Origin: Sporomusaceae bacterium FL31
Lineage (GTDB): Bacteria; Bacillota; Negativicutes; DSM-1736; Dendrosporobacteraceae
DNA length: 64,000 nt
NCBI GenBank assembly: GCA_003990955.1
Contig: BIFV01000008.1
Span: forward strand, 613,066 to 677,065
Direction: 5' to 3'
Program-made: the position numbers and the translations under genes
Shown: one piece after another, positions 54,517-64,000 of the stretch
How the letters are laid out: each line of letters opens with the position of its first letter
Numbering within the stretch: the first letter of the stretch is position 1
The notes under the pieces: model-generated
Database searches by the model: none
What the model saw: only the letters and a program-made list of their open reading frames with translations
Told to the model about the DNA's origin: nothing

Positions 54517-55770
54517 TTATTTGATTACCGGAGTTAAATGGACAACCATGGCATCGCGTAATTTTGGCTCAAACCAGGTCGACTTTGGCGGCATGATCTG
54601 CCCGGCATCAGCAATATCCATCAATTGGGTGATCGATGTTGCATAAAGCGAAAATGCTGCCGCATATTTCCCGCTGTTCACCAGGCGCTCCAGTTCGGTC
54701 ATACCGCGGATACCGCCTACAAAGTTAATCCGTTTATCAGTGCGAGGATCTTGAATGTCTAGAATAGGGCTTAAAAGATTGTTCTGCAATACACTGACAT
54801 CAAGCACTTCAACTGGATGTTCAGCATTAAAAGAACCTTGTTTCGCCGTCAGCTTATACCAAGTACCCTGCAAATACATCCCGAAATCATGCAAACTCTC
54901 TGGCTTTACGGCTCCGGACGGATTTTCGGTAATGTCAAACTTCTCGGCAACCTTCTGAATAAACTCATTTGGGGACAAGCCGTTCAGATCGGTTACAACC
55001 CGGTTATAATCCATGATATACATCATGTCGTGAGGGAAGATCACGGTTAAGAAAGTATTGTACTCTTCCAAACCAGTGTGGTTGGGATTTTGTTGTTTGC
55101 ATTGTTCAGCAACCCGTCCAGCTGCCGCTGACCGGTGATGTCCATCCGCTATATATAGGAAGTTAATTTTTGCAAAGGCAGCTTGGATAGCCGAAATCTG
55201 GCTGTCATCAGCAACCACATATAAGGTGTGGCTAATGCCATCTTCGGTTTTGAAGTCATAGACAGGTGCCTGATTCATGCATTGCTCAATCAGCGCATTT
55301 ACAGTCAAATCAGCCTTATAGGTCAGGAAAACGGCACCCGTTTGAGCCTCAGTTGCAGTGATATGATCAACCCGGTCTTGTTCCTTATCCGGCCTGGTCA
55401 GTTCATGCTTTTTAATGATGTTCTGCTGATACTCTTCAACCGATGCAGCAGCAACCAAGCCCACCTGAACATGATTTCCCATTTTTTGCTTATAAATATA
55501 GAAACAAGCTTGTTCATCCTGCACCAGAATTTTATCAGCAATGAATTGTTGCAAGGTCTGCCGTGCCTGCGCATAAACCTCCGGTGAATGCACATCCACT
55601 GCAGCCGGTAAATCCACTTCAGCTTTGGTAACACGGAGAAAACTGTATGGATTATCAGCGGTTATTTTGCGGGCCTCCTCAGAATCCAGCACATCATAGG
55701 GAGGTGAAACCACCTGCTGTGCTAATGCTGCGACTGGCCGCAGTCCACGAAACGGTTTTAAAACTGCCAT
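54517..55770 (-). CDS. DUF1015 family protein
   Basis: 417 residues. The opening FRGLRPVAALAQQVVSPPYDVLDSEEARKI and the conserved IADGHHRSAAAGRVAEQ (about 212-228) define the DUF1015 family. It lies 12 bases after serA in the same transcript, an arrangement common in Firmicutes and some archaea. That suggests a role tied to serine or phosphoserine metabolism; the family includes serine kinase-like members (established for a few proteins). The biochemical activity here is not proven. Confidence 0.85.
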   Translation of the reverse strand: MAVLKPFRGLRPVAALAQQVVSPPYDVLDSEEARKITADNPYSFLRVTKAEVDLPAAVDVHSPEVYAQARQTLQQFIADKILVQDEQACFYIYKQKMGNHVQVGLVAAASVEEYQQNIIKKHELTRPDKEQDRVDHITATEAQTGAVFLTYKADLTVNALIEQCMNQAPVYDFKTEDGISHTLYVVADDSQISAIQAAFAKINFLYIADGHHRSAAAGRVAEQCKQQNPNHTGLEEYNTFLTVIFPHDMMYIMDYNRVVTDLNGLSPNEFIQKVAEKFDITENPSGAVKPESLHDFGMYLQGTWYKLTAKQGSFNAEHPVEVLDVSVLQNNLLSPILDIQDPRTDKRINFVGGIRGMTELERLVNSGKYAAAFSLYATSITQLMDIADAGQIMPPKSTWFEPKLRDAMVVHLTPVIK

Positions 55771-55782
55771 GAGCGGGCCTCC

Positions 55783-57366
55783 TTAGATTGCATTAAAATT
55801 AATCAGTTTAGCACCATAGATGCCATCAATTGCAGTAACTTTCTCTAAAACATCGGCTGGGATATCATTATCAATAGCCAATACCATAATGTTGGTGCCG
55901 GAAATATCCGTCTTGCCAACCTGCATGCCAGAGATATTGATTCCGTATTCCCCCATCATGGTCCCCACTTTACCGATGATTCCAGGACGGTTAGTATGCG
56001 GGCAAATCAGAATCCGAGCCCGTGGGTCTACGTCCACACGATGGCCGTCAATGGTAACAATGCGCTCTTCTTCGCCAAACAGCGTACCTTGCACTAAATG
56101 CTGGCCTTTAGCTGTTGCAATCCGTACTGTGAGCAGATTGGCAAAATTAGCAGCCTCTTTATTTTTAACTTCTTTTACTTTAATGTTGCGCGCTTTAGCT
56201 AGACCAGGCGCATTCACATAGTTAACTGCCTCCTGGAGGATCGGATTCAGAATGCCTTTCAGCACCGCGGTTGTCAGCATTTTGGTATCAACTTCGGTAA
56301 TTTCGCCATTGTATTCAACATCAATGCTGGTAATCGGACCATCTGCCAGATTAACTGCAGTGCAGCCCATCCGTTCAGCCAAATTGAAGTATGGTTTGAT
56401 CAGTTTGAGCACATGCGGAGCCACTGGTGCCATATTCACAGCCGTTGTGACAGGCTCACCGCGCAATGCAGCAATAATTCCATAGGCAACGTCAACAGCC
56501 ACACCAACCTGAGCTTCTGCTGTTGAGGCTCCCAAATGAGGTGTCAGTACAATATTTTCAAGACCCAGTAATGGATTCTCAGGATCGATTGGCTCTTTTT
56601 CAAATACATCGATGGCTGCGCCGGCTACAACGCCGTTTTGCAAAGCTTCAGCTAATGCAATCTCATCAATGATACCGCCGCGGGCACAATTGATTAACCG
56701 TACGCCAGGCTTCATTTTAGCAAAAGCTTCCTTATTAACCATATATTTCGTTTGTGGTGTCAGAGGCATATGGAAAGTAATAAAATCAGCCTGAGCAAAG
56801 ATTTCAGCAACTTCCGCCAACTCAATGCCTAAATTTTTAGCATGTTCGGCGTTGATATAAGGATCATAGCCAATGACTTTCATTTCCATGGCAATCGCAC
56901 GTTTGGCTACACCGCTGCCGATACGGCCTAAACCGATAACCCCCAGCGTTTTGCCGCGCATCTCAACACCCATATATTTGCTGCGTTTCCATTCACGATT
57001 CTTCATCGAAGCGTGAGCATCAGGGATATTGCGTGCTAAGGAGAGCATCATAGCCACTGTATGCTCTGTCGCTGCAATGGTATTGCCTTCAGGAGCATTT
57101 AATACTACCACGCCTTTTTGAGTGGCAGCTTCAACGTCAATGTTATCAACACCAACACCAGCCCGGCCAATTGCTTTTAGCTTCTCAGCGACCTGCAGAA
57201 CAGCTTTGGTTACTTTGGTTTCACTGCGTACAACCAGTGCATCATATTCAGGAATAATAGCCAGCAGTTCTTCAGGAGCCAGCTTTTTCTTGACATCAAC
57301 AGTAAACTCTTTGCTAAGAATCTCAACGCCTTGTTCCGAAACGCCATCACAAACTAAAATTTTCAT
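55783..57366 (-). CDS. serA: D-3-phosphoglycerate dehydrogenase
   Basis: 527 residues, long form with catalytic, NAD-binding, intervening ASB and C-terminal ACT domains. [11 protein letters not shown] (about 88-98), the NAD motif [10 protein letters not shown] (about 145-154), the catalytic arginine in CARGGIIDE (about 232) and histidine in TPHLGAST (about 281) are present. The ACT domain (about 455-527, [12 protein letters not shown]) usually binds serine as feedback inhibitor. It is the first step of serine synthesis. A serine-type T-box precedes it. Confidence 0.96.
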   Translation of the reverse strand: MKILVCDGVSEQGVEILSKEFTVDVKKKLAPEELLAIIPEYDALVVRSETKVTKAVLQVAEKLKAIGRAGVGVDNIDVEAATQKGVVVLNAPEGNTIAATEHTVAMMLSLARNIPDAHASMKNREWKRSKYMGVEMRGKTLGVIGLGRIGSGVAKRAIAMEMKVIGYDPYINAEHAKNLGIELAEVAEIFAQADFITFHMPLTPQTKYMVNKEAFAKMKPGVRLINCARGGIIDEIALAEALQNGVVAGAAIDVFEKEPIDPENPLLGLENIVLTPHLGASTAEAQVGVAVDVAYGIIAALRGEPVTTAVNMAPVAPHVLKLIKPYFNLAERMGCTAVNLADGPITSIDVEYNGEITEVDTKMLTTAVLKGILNPILQEAVNYVNAPGLAKARNIKVKEVKNKEAANFANLLTVRIATAKGQHLVQGTLFGEEERIVTIDGHRVDVDPRARILICPHTNRPGIIGKVGTMMGEYGINISGMQVGKTDISGTNIMVLAIDNDIPADVLEKVTAIDGIYGAKLINFNAI

Positions 57367-57477
57367 ACTTGAACACTCTCCTTAGTTTTTTAAAAATATC
57401 ATGAATTCGTTTGTTTGCACCCTCAAGTACCTCAGTACTTTACAGTTAAATCTCAATTGATTCTCTGATTGGAAAAT

Positions 57478-57705
57478 AAAAAAGCCCCGCCCCAATATTG
57501 GGGCGAGACTGTCTATCCCGCGTTGCCACCCAGTTTGTGCCTTTCGGCCAACTCTAGACCGCTGTATCGGGCGGCACCCGGCAAAATTCATCATTTGCCA
57601 CTCCAGGGCGGAACCAATTACTTCATTCACCGGCTTGCACCAACCGCCGGCTCTCTGTAGAACTAAGCAAAAAGCTTCCCATTCATCGTGTTGCCAACTC
57701 TAAAT
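57478..57705 (-). promoter_or_regulatory. Serine T-box leader of serA
   Basis: On the minus strand a T-box core GGGTGGCAACGCGGG (57517-57531) is followed by the terminator GCCCC...GGGGC plus six T residues (about 57479-57503). The distal stem-I block GGTGCAAGCC lies upstream. The T-box tetranucleotide TGGC pairs with the GCCA end of tRNA-Ser (discriminator G), and TCC is the probable specifier codon in stem I. When tRNA-Ser is uncharged, the antiterminator forms and serA is read. Confidence 0.9.
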
Positions 57706-57903
57706 ACATTACACTTGCGTTGGCGAATATTCATTTGACTTGTTTTTGATTATATTTTATCCGCATTCAAAAGTCAAGTGTGTATTTAGAAAAAACATTT
57801 GTGGAATAAAATATGAATTTTAATCAATTTTTCTGTTGCGTATTGGAAAAACTACGGTTAGAATATAACACAAGTCATAAATTTCACACAGGGAGGTATC
57901 ACC

Positions 57904-58992
57904 TTGACAAAGCGTATTTATAATTTCAACGCCGGTCCTGCCGCTTTACCCCTCGAAGTATTAGAACAAGCTCAAGCCGAATTACTAAACTTTAACGATA
58001 CAGGGATGTCCATTCTTGAAATCAGCCACCGCTCCAAACCTTATGAAGAAGTCAATGCTGAGGCTGAAGCCAATCTAAAAGAACTGCTGGGACTGGGCGA
58101 TGATTACCGGGTTCTGTTCCTGCAAGGCGGCGCAAGCCTTCAGTTCGCTATGATTCCAATGAATTTCTTGACACCTGGCAAAACTGCCGATTATGTATTA
58201 AGCGGCGCCTGGTCAGAAAAAGCACTCAAAGAAGCCAAACTGATTGGCGAAACACATGTTGCAGCCACTACCGCTGAAACCAACTATAAGCGGGTTCCAA
58301 ACCTGGATGAAATCAATTTAAGCAGCAATCCGGCATACGTACATATTACTTCGAACAATACCATTTTCGGTACTCAATGGGCTGAATTCCCATCCTTTGG
58401 CGATATTCCGCTGATTGCCGATATGTCTTCCGACATTCTCTGCCGCCCTTTTGACGCATCCAAATTTGCGTTGATTTATGCAGGTGCGCAAAAGAACTTA
58501 GGTCCTTCCGGCGTAACGGTTGTCATTATCCGTAAAGATTTACTGGAGAATAACCCGAAAACCATTCCAACCATGCTTCGTTATGAAACCCATGCCAAGA
58601 ATGATTCACTCTACAACACTCCGCCCTCTTTTGGCGTGTATATGATTAACCTGGTTCTGCGCTGGATCAAAGCCAAAGGCGGCCTGGCCGGCATCGGCAA
58701 ACACAATGCTGAAAAAGCCAAGCTCATCTATGATGCCATTGATCAAAGCGGCGGTTACTATCAAGGTCATGCCGAACAAGGCAGCCGTTCCATTATGAAT
58801 ATCACCTTCCGCCTGCCTAATGAGGATCTTGAAAAAGCTTTTGTTGCTGAAGCCACCAAAGCAGGTCTGGGCGGCTTAAAAGGCCATCGTTCAGTTGGCG
58901 GCTTGCGTGCATCCATTTACAATGCAATGACCCTGGAAGGCTGTCAAGCCCTGCGTGATTTCATGCTGGAATTCCAGCGGAAAAACAGCTAA
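57904..58992 (+). CDS. serC: Phosphoserine aminotransferase
   Basis: 362 residues of class V aminotransferase fold. The NFNAGPAALP opening, SHRSKPYEEV (about 41) and IYAGAQKNLGPSGV with the PLP lysine (about 195-208) are diagnostic. It converts 3-phosphohydroxypyruvate made by SerA to phosphoserine. The start is TTG 57904, after GGGAGG. It is divergent from serA with about 540 bases between them. The T-box applies only to serA. The phosphatase SerB is not seen here. Confidence 0.95.
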   Translation: MTKRIYNFNAGPAALPLEVLEQAQAELLNFNDTGMSILEISHRSKPYEEVNAEAEANLKELLGLGDDYRVLFLQGGASLQFAMIPMNFLTPGKTADYVLSGAWSEKALKEAKLIGETHVAATTAETNYKRVPNLDEINLSSNPAYVHITSNNTIFGTQWAEFPSFGDIPLIADMSSDILCRPFDASKFALIYAGAQKNLGPSGVTVVIIRKDLLENNPKTIPTMLRYETHAKNDSLYNTPPSFGVYMINLVLRWIKAKGGLAGIGKHNAEKAKLIYDAIDQSGGYYQGHAEQGSRSIMNITFRLPNEDLEKAFVAEATKAGLGGLKGHRSVGGLRASIYNAMTLEGCQALRDFMLEFQRKNS

Positions 58993-58995
58993 ACC

Positions 58996-59034
58996 AATCC
59001 CCTGCACGGCCTATGGCACGGTAGGGGATTTTTT
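58996..59034 (+). terminator. Intrinsic terminator after serC
   Basis: AATCCCCT / AGGGGATT stem with an inner short repeat, followed by six T residues. Confidence 0.85.
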
Positions 59035-59117
59035 GCGCTTGAAGCGCCTCGACTGTGCATAGCCACTCTAAATAGAGTATAATAGTGAATAGGAAAATTG
59101 TACTAGGAGGCTCATCC

Positions 59118-59621
59118 ATGATGAAAGAAGTCAATTATCTTGAATATGCCGATAAAGCCATTGAGGTCTTAAGCAAAGGAGCATTTCTGACTACAGCCGC
59201 AGATGGCCAAGTCAACACCATGACCATTGCCTGGGGATCGATTGGCTTTGTCTGGGCTAAACCCGTATTTATGGCCATGGTAAGGCCGTCCCGCCATACC
59301 TACCAATTGATCGAAAAAAGCGGTGAATTTACTGTCAGCATTCCGTTAAACGATATGCAGCAGGCACTTGCCCTGTGCGGTACAAAATCCGGCCGGGATA
59401 TGGACAAAATGGCGGCAGCTGGTCTAAGCACACTGCCTGGTCAAAAGGTTTCAACCCCTGCAATTGCTGGCTGCGGCTTGCATTTTGAGTGCAAAGTGCT
59501 TTATAAGCAAGCCATGACCAGTGAAAATTTAGAAACAGAAATTAACACAAAAAAATACGGCACCGGTGATTACCATACCCTGTATTTCGGCGAAATTGTT
59601 TCTGCCTACACTGAGGAATAA
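59118..59621 (+). CDS. Flavin reductase family (FMN-binding) protein
   Basis: 167 residues of the flavin reductase-like split-barrel fold. The core LTTAADGQVNTMTIAWGSIGFVWAKPVFMAMVRPSRHTYQLIEKSGEFTVSIP (about 21-75) matches the FMN-binding half of flavoredoxin-type proteins. The partner or substrate is unknown. The ATG at 59118 has TAGGAGG seven bases upstream. It is monocistronic with a terminator at 59643-59678. Confidence 0.88.
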   Translation: MMKEVNYLEYADKAIEVLSKGAFLTTAADGQVNTMTIAWGSIGFVWAKPVFMAMVRPSRHTYQLIEKSGEFTVSIPLNDMQQALALCGTKSGRDMDKMAAAGLSTLPGQKVSTPAIAGCGLHFECKVLYKQAMTSENLETEINTKKYGTGDYHTLYFGEIVSAYTEE

Positions 59622-59642
59622 ATCCGCCACTATACTATAACG

Positions 59643-59678
59643 AAATGAGACCCGCGTCAGCAGGTCTCATTTTTTTTA
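59643..59678. terminator. Bidirectional intrinsic terminator
   Basis: A 10-bp perfect stem AAATGAGACC/GGTCTCATTT plus T run, between convergent genes. Confidence 0.9.
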
Positions 59679-59689
59679 TTATAACATGT

Positions 59690-60259
59690 TTAAATACTAA
59701 TTTTTGCACCCAGCAACTCGACAAAAGCACGCAGCCACTCAGGATGATTAGGCCAAGCCTGGGCTGTGACCAAATTACCACTCACCACGACGGCCTGATT
59801 CTGCCATTCGGCACCGGCAATTCGGCACTCAGCGGCACAAGCCGGATAGGATGTCACCGTGCGCCCGGTTAATACATCAGCCGGTGCTAAGAGCTGCGTG
59901 CCATGACAAATGGCTGCAACTGGCTTCCCTGCTGCAAAGAAGTCCTGCACAAGCTGAATGACTTCATCATACATGCGAATATATTCCGGTGCGCGTCCGC
60001 CTGGGACAACTAGCCCCACATACTCTTCAGCCTTCACTTCACAAGCAGGAATATCCACCGGAATACGGTGACCGGTCAATTCGATATACGTATCAAGGTT
60101 GGTAAAATCATGGACGACCAATTGCAGCATATCGCCTGCCTTTTTGTTTGGTGCCGCAACATCAACCTGATAGCCCAGCATGGTTAGGGCTTGCTGAGGA
60201 ACTTTAACCTCATAATCTTCTGCACAATCACCGGTTAACAAAAGGATTTTCTTAGTCAT
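59690..60259 (-). CDS. DJ-1/PfpI family protein
   Basis: 189 residues. VVPGGRAPEYIR (about 84-95) and AICHGTQLLAPADVL (about 116-130), with the nucleophile cysteine in the C-H elbow, identify the class I glutamine-amidotransferase-like PfpI/DJ-1 fold. The family includes proteases, glyoxalases and chaperones, so the activity is not certain. It is preceded by a strong AGGAGG and is likely a single-gene unit. Confidence 0.88.
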   Translation of the reverse strand: MTKKILLLTGDCAEDYEVKVPQQALTMLGYQVDVAAPNKKAGDMLQLVVHDFTNLDTYIELTGHRIPVDIPACEVKAEEYVGLVVPGGRAPEYIRMYDEVIQLVQDFFAAGKPVAAICHGTQLLAPADVLTGRTVTSYPACAAECRIAGAEWQNQAVVVSGNLVTAQAWPNHPEWLRAFVELLGAKISI

Positions 60260-60309
60260 AGGATTTACCTCCTTAAATTGCGTTATAGGATAATATTTCT
60301 CTATAAACC

Positions 60310-60338
60310 AAAATATCCCTATTGCTAGGGATATTTTT
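60310..60338 (-). terminator. Intrinsic terminator
   Basis: AAAATATCCCTA/TAGGGATATTTT stem between two minus-strand genes, ending the transcript from the gene at 60368-61045. Confidence 0.7.
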
Positions 60339-60367
60339 CGTGTTAATTATTTATTAATTATCATGCT

Positions 60368-61045
60368 CTATTCAAAGAGATTTCGCAGCATATCCTTCAC
60401 TTTGTCCGGCGTATCGAGCGCCGTAGTAAATGCGATCGCCCCTTGCTGAGGAATAGCCTCACGAATGATCAGGACATCCAAGGGTTTATAGCCAAACAAC
60501 TCAGCACCGCCAAAGCGAGATTGATAGAGCGCCTGATGAAAGTCGACAGTAACAGAATTGCCTTTGAGTTCAACCACCATCCCGGGTATGGTATTGACAT
60601 TGCCGGCGAATTTAGTGGCCATGGCCAGGCTGACCTTCGAAAAAATCCAGGATAGCATGGGTTTGTCAGGCAGCTTTTTGTCCAGCACTTTTAGCCGCAT
60701 GACCGAATGCTGGCTGTCATGCTGAAATTGTTCAATCTTGCAAGTCAGAACTAAATGCCCGGCTTTCTTGGTAAGGGCTGTAATTTTCAGTTTGCCATCC
60801 CCAAGCGATTGCACCGTCAGCTCCGTAACTTGATCCTGCTCGGCAATAGCTGCTGCTAACGATTGATTCATGACTTGGTCAGGAACAATCACCACACCCT
60901 TCTCTAAATTAGCAAAGGTTTGGGCATCCCAGGTCTCTTTGATAATATTCATTGCTGGCGATAAGTCAGCAACTTTGGCTTCTAAATTAGCAAAACTAAT
61001 ATTATTGCTAAAACTTGCGGGTAGATCAACGGGTATATTGATCAT
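60368..61045 (-). CDS. Uncharacterised protein, possible lipid-binding or amphipathic beta fold
   Basis: 225 residues, soluble, no signal peptide. Alternating beta strands and few cysteines occur (DGKLKITALTKKAGHLVLTCKIEQF at about 103-127, VMRLKVLDKKLPDKPMLSWIFSKV at about 137-160). The pattern resembles the beta-rich fold of DUF2993/LmeA-like proteins only loosely. The ATG at 61043-61045 is well spaced from AAGG, and a GTG three codons earlier overlaps it. It is followed upstream by the DUF2225 gene on the same strand, with a terminator between. Confidence 0.6.
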   Translation of the reverse strand: MINIPVDLPASFSNNISFANLEAKVADLSPAMNIIKETWDAQTFANLEKGVVIVPDQVMNQSLAAAIAEQDQVTELTVQSLGDGKLKITALTKKAGHLVLTCKIEQFQHDSQHSVMRLKVLDKKLPDKPMLSWIFSKVSLAMATKFAGNVNTIPGMVVELKGNSVTVDFHQALYQSRFGGAELFGYKPLDVLIIREAIPQQGAIAFTTALDTPDKVKDMLRNLFE

Positions 61046-61083
61046 TTTGATCACCTTCTATGATAATGAATGAAAATCTCAAC

Positions 61084-61111
61084 AAAACCCGATACCACGG
61101 TATCGGGTTTT
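61084..61111 (-). terminator. Intrinsic terminator after the DUF2225 gene
   Basis: A 13-bp perfect stem AAAACCCGATACC/GGTATCGGGTTTT with a 2-base loop. Confidence 0.85.
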
Positions 61112-61115
61112 CGTG

Positions 61116-61811
61116 CTATTCGGCAACTTCGTCGGCAGCAGTTTGTTTCCGCGCATCGCGAATTTCCTGCCACACTTCCCTGGCCAGATTATAGATATTG
61201 CGCTCCATCTTGGCTTGCTGACTGGAAATAATTTTATTGAAATAGGGGATGGCTTTATCGGTATTACCCGAACGTTTGAACAAATCACCCACTAAATAAG
61301 TCAAGGTTACTTCAGTCATATTGCCAAGCGGCAGACGTTCACGAAACAAAGCTTTCTCATAATACTCAACCGCTTTGGCTAAAGCTGCCTGTTCCTGTTC
61401 TTGCTGCTCGCCTTCCCGGTATAACCACGCTAATTTGAGATAAAGCCCGCCTATTTTACTTGCGGCAACTTCCAGCAGCTCGTTGTAAAAAATAGCCAGT
61501 TTATAAGTAGCTATGGCCTGATCGCGTGTTCTTGTGCCGCAAAAATTTACATTGACCTTCCGCTCTGTCAGGAATTTAGTCAGTTTATCCTTTGCTGCCG
61601 AATGGATTTCATCAAAGTGAGTATCCGGCGCGGCATAACCGCAATGAGGGCACGCCCAGATCGAGTAATAATAAGGATTAACATCTTTATAATAGGTACA
61701 AAAATCCGTATCTTGCTTAATTTTTATTAAGCGAGAGCGTACCTTAGTCACACGAAAGGATTTGCCGCAAAGTGCACAATCTTTATCAACTTCATACAAA
61801 TACTCTGCCAT
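61116..61811 (-). CDS. DUF2225 family protein
   Basis: 231 residues. An N-terminal zinc ribbon-like pair CALCG (about 12-16) and CPHCGYAAPDTHFDEI (about 54-69) fits DUF2225. The middle and C-terminal part consists of TPR-like helical pairs (KLAWLYREGEQQEQEQAALAKAVEYYEKAL, VGDLFKRSGNTDKAIPYFNKII). Such proteins are common in Firmicutes and presumably bind partners, but no function is known. The gene lies between two other minus-strand genes with its own terminator. Confidence 0.85.
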   Translation of the reverse strand: MAEYLYEVDKDCALCGKSFRVTKVRSRLIKIKQDTDFCTYYKDVNPYYYSIWACPHCGYAAPDTHFDEIHSAAKDKLTKFLTERKVNVNFCGTRTRDQAIATYKLAIFYNELLEVAASKIGGLYLKLAWLYREGEQQEQEQAALAKAVEYYEKALFRERLPLGNMTEVTLTYLVGDLFKRSGNTDKAIPYFNKIISSQQAKMERNIYNLAREVWQEIRDARKQTAADEVAE

Positions 61812-61913
61812 TTACTCTCCCTCCAACCTATACCTACTATATACCTTATCATATATTTACCAGAGGTCAAGTCAATCCAGGGCAAAATGAAACCTTAGTC
61901 CTAAGTGGCAGCA

Positions 61914-63629
61914 CTAGACTTTTTGGAATTGTCTCAATTGGGCAAACAAACCCTGCTGATTCATCAGCTCAGTAAAAGTGCCTCGTTCAACAATCAATCC
62001 TTGATCAAGCACTAAAATTTCATCCATGCTTTCCAACCCTGTAAGACTGTGAGAAATTAGCAAAGTGGTTCTGCCTTGCATGATTTTTTGCACAGCTTGC
62101 ATAATCTGCTGTTCGGTTACTGCATCCAAACCCACGGTTGGCTCATCCAGCAACAAAATCGGAGCATTTTTAAGCAAAGCCCGGGCAATCGCGATGCGTT
62201 GGCGCTGTCCGCCTGACAACGCCTGACCATTATGACCGACAGCTGTATCCAAGCCTTGTGGCAGGCAGCTGATAAACTCATCAAGCGCAGCATCTTGAAC
62301 AGCTCTTGCAACTTCCTGCTCACTCGCCTTAGGACGAGCCATCAACAGGTTATCACGCACTGTTGCATTAAAAATATGGGTTTGCTGGGATACAACACTA
62401 AACATCCGCCGGATAGCCTCAGGATCTAACTTCCGGTAATCTTGTCCCCCCATGAGGATAGCACCGCGCTCAAATTCCCAGAACCGTAATAACAAATTGA
62501 CAATGGTACTCTTGCCTGCCCCACTGGGCCCAACAATAGCGATCCGTTTGCCGACCGGCAAGCTGAATGAGATATCCTGCAATACCGTTCCCCATGAATC
62601 ATATTCAAAGGACAAATGTTGTACCGTCACCACTGCAGTAGATGGCAAAGCCAGGCTGGAACTGGATTTTAGCGGAGCAGGAGTTTCAACGATTTGAAAC
62701 AACCGCCGCGCAGCTGCCAAACCCTCATGCCAATGATGCATGGCCATAGGCAGCGGCAGAACCGCTTCAAAGCTGCTTTGAATTCCCAGTGCAATAGCAG
62801 CCAGATAAACACCTTCTAGCTGCCCGGAGCCCACTAGGGGAATGGCCAGCCATAAGGCCCCCCATAGCGTTCCGTTCATGATCAGATTCCCCATGGCATC
62901 ACTGATGCTGTTGACTGTGGCAACACGCCCCTGAAAGCCCAGCACTTTGCCATTCAATTGGCGGATGGCCTCCAATTGCTGCTGTTTGCGGTCAAAAGCA
63001 GCCAATTCAGCCATCCCATTGACGGTATCCACAAGACAGGCTTTTAATTCCGTTCTGGCAGCTACCAGTTCATGACCGCAGTTTCTATTGATATGACGCA
63101 CTGCCATCGGCAAAAGTATTCCAACAAGAACGAAAGCACTGATCAACAGCACCACCAAGCCGTGAGAAAAACTTTTTAAAAATAGCAGCATTCCAATTAA
63201 AATCAAAAAAGCAACCAGCGGCGGAGCGATTACCCGCAGATAAAAATCCTTTAAGGTTTCAACATCCCCCACAATAGCGCTAAATAATTCCCCGCTTTGC
63301 CAAGACTGCAGCTGCGCTGGTGCCAGCGGTTCAAGGCGCTGATAAAACCATACTCTCATCTGGCTTAGAATTCGAAAGGTAGCATCATGAGAAACATAAC
63401 GTTCCAGATAGCGGAAGGCAGCTCTGGCAACACCAAAAAACCTGACTCCTACAATGGCAACTGACAGTTCAGCAATTGAGGGATGAAGCGCAGCAGTAGC
63501 AATGAGCAGCGCTGAAGTCACCATCAGACCAATATTCGCAGCAATCGTAATCCAGCCGAAACCAGCGGCCAGCAGCATGGTGGGCCAAACTGGCAGCATG
63601 ATTTGAATAAGTCTTAGAAACGTCTTCAT
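61914..63629 (-). CDS. cydC: Cysteine/glutathione ABC exporter subunit CydC
   Basis: 571 residues, ABC exporter half-transporter. About six helices in residues 15-300 are followed by the ATPase domain with GPSGAGKST (about 368-376), [16 protein letters not shown] (about 475-490) and [12 protein letters not shown]. The [37 protein letters not shown] segment (about 73-105) is typical of CydC. Together with CydD it exports cysteine or glutathione and is needed for cytochrome bd assembly. It overlaps cydD by four bases. Confidence 0.88.
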   Translation of the reverse strand: MKTFLRLIQIMLPVWPTMLLAAGFGWITIAANIGLMVTSALLIATAALHPSIAELSVAIVGVRFFGVARAAFRYLERYVSHDATFRILSQMRVWFYQRLEPLAPAQLQSWQSGELFSAIVGDVETLKDFYLRVIAPPLVAFLILIGMLLFLKSFSHGLVVLLISAFVLVGILLPMAVRHINRNCGHELVAARTELKACLVDTVNGMAELAAFDRKQQQLEAIRQLNGKVLGFQGRVATVNSISDAMGNLIMNGTLWGALWLAIPLVGSGQLEGVYLAAIALGIQSSFEAVLPLPMAMHHWHEGLAAARRLFQIVETPAPLKSSSSLALPSTAVVTVQHLSFEYDSWGTVLQDISFSLPVGKRIAIVGPSGAGKSTIVNLLLRFWEFERGAILMGGQDYRKLDPEAIRRMFSVVSQQTHIFNATVRDNLLMARPKASEQEVARAVQDAALDEFISCLPQGLDTAVGHNGQALSGGQRQRIAIARALLKNAPILLLDEPTVGLDAVTEQQIMQAVQKIMQGRTTLLISHSLTGLESMDEILVLDQGLIVERGTFTELMNQQGLFAQLRQFQKV

Positions 63630-64000
63630 GGTGCACCTCGAAACGCTGTCATAAGCTGATAATAGTGCCCTTGTTTTGCCAGCAGGTCCTCATGCCGGCC
63701 CCATTCGGCAGCTTTGCCCTGATGCATGACAACAATCCGGTCAGCTTCAACCACAGTAGTTAACCGATGAGCGATTATCAACACCGTACGCCTGGCCATA
63801 AGCCGTTCCAAAGCCAGCTGAATTTCATACTCATTTTTTGCGTCCAGCCCGGCAGTAGCCTCATCGAGAATAAGCATCGGAGCATCTTTTAAAAACGCCC
63901 TCGCAATCGCTAAGCGCCGCTTTTCACCGCCGCTTAACCCCTGACCGCCCTCTCCTACCATGGTCTGATAACCCTCAGGCAGCCTGATAATAAACTCGTG
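63626..64000 (-). CDS. cydD: Cysteine/glutathione ABC exporter subunit CydD, C-terminal part
   Basis: The frame is open to the right edge of the window, giving about 124 residues. The signature [16 protein letters not shown], Walker [12 protein letters not shown] and the switch histidine in IIAHRLTTV are visible. It is the end of an ABC exporter ATPase domain, and the four-base overlap with cydC identifies it as the partner CydD. The rest of the gene, and presumably cydAB, lies beyond the edge. Confidence 0.82.
   Translation of the reverse strand, partial: HEFIIRLPEGYQTMVGEGGQGLSGGEKRRLAIARAFLKDAPMLILDEATAGLDAKNEYEIQLALERLMARRTVLIIAHRLTTVVEADRIVVMHQGKAAEWGRHEDLLAKQGHYYQLMTAFRGAP

Overview
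The window looks like chromosome from a diderm (outer-membrane) Firmicute of the class Negativicutes, most likely Sporomusaceae. This is an inference. Shine-Dalgarno sites are strong and Firmicute-like (AGGAGG), TTG and GTG starts are common, and a T-box controls serA. Small proteins of Firmicute type are present (YjcZ-like, YjfB, YmaF, CBO0543 families). Yet there is also a complete RND efflux pair, which needs an outer membrane. No rRNA, tRNA, CRISPR array, prophage or intact insertion sequence was seen.

Layout. 1-5 kb: tail of an unidentified gene, a formate/nitrite-type channel, an MFS transporter, an LTA-synthase-like membrane sulfatase and larE. 5-8.5 kb: sulfur genes, O-acetylhomoserine sulfhydrylase and a small siroheme sulfite/nitrite reductase. 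Each is preceded by its own promoter and by a closely matching 5' leader that ends in a hairpin. 8.5-13.7 kb: SbmA/YddA-like ABC transporter, galE, a diguanylate cyclase and tatA. 13.8-16.1 kb: an unassigned structured RNA with switch-like alternative pairing, then an HMA/membrane/cupredoxin fusion probably involved in copper handling. 16-19 kb: DctA, DUF1653 and two unknown membrane proteins. 19.5-24.5 kb: TetR regulator and RND pump (adaptor plus permease, no outer-membrane channel). 24.5-26.8 kb: a GGDEF/HD-GYP sensor.

26.9-32.6 kb is an island of small, mostly uncharacterised genes, each commonly flanked by its own terminator. 33-42.7 kb is an operon for an 11-subunit complex I (nuoA-D, H-N) that lacks nuoE, nuoF and nuoG. 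43-48 kb: a charged secreted protein, an ammonium transporter behind a promoter-proximal terminator, and an ECF cobalt/nickel importer (cbiM, cbiQ, cbiO without cbiN). 48-54 kb: serS, a PAS/HD-GYP phosphodiesterase, a YkvI-like permease, a thioredoxin-reductase-like flavoprotein that seems to lack NADPH-binding motifs, and a [4Fe-4S] aldo/keto reductase. 54.5-59 kb: serine biosynthesis, with serA-DUF1015 under a serine T-box and a divergent serC. 59-64 kb: flavin reductase, PfpI-type protein, two uncharacterised proteins, cydC and the end of cydD.

Together the genes suggest an anaerobe with ferredoxin-linked redox metabolism (complex I without its NADH module, possible ferredoxin-dependent thioredoxin reductase, Fe-S aldo/keto reductase), RNA-based control of amino-acid and sulfur genes, and active c-di-GMP signalling. 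The most unusual unexplained items are the structured RNA at 13856-14093 and the paired sulfur leaders at 6901-6972 and 8041-8105.
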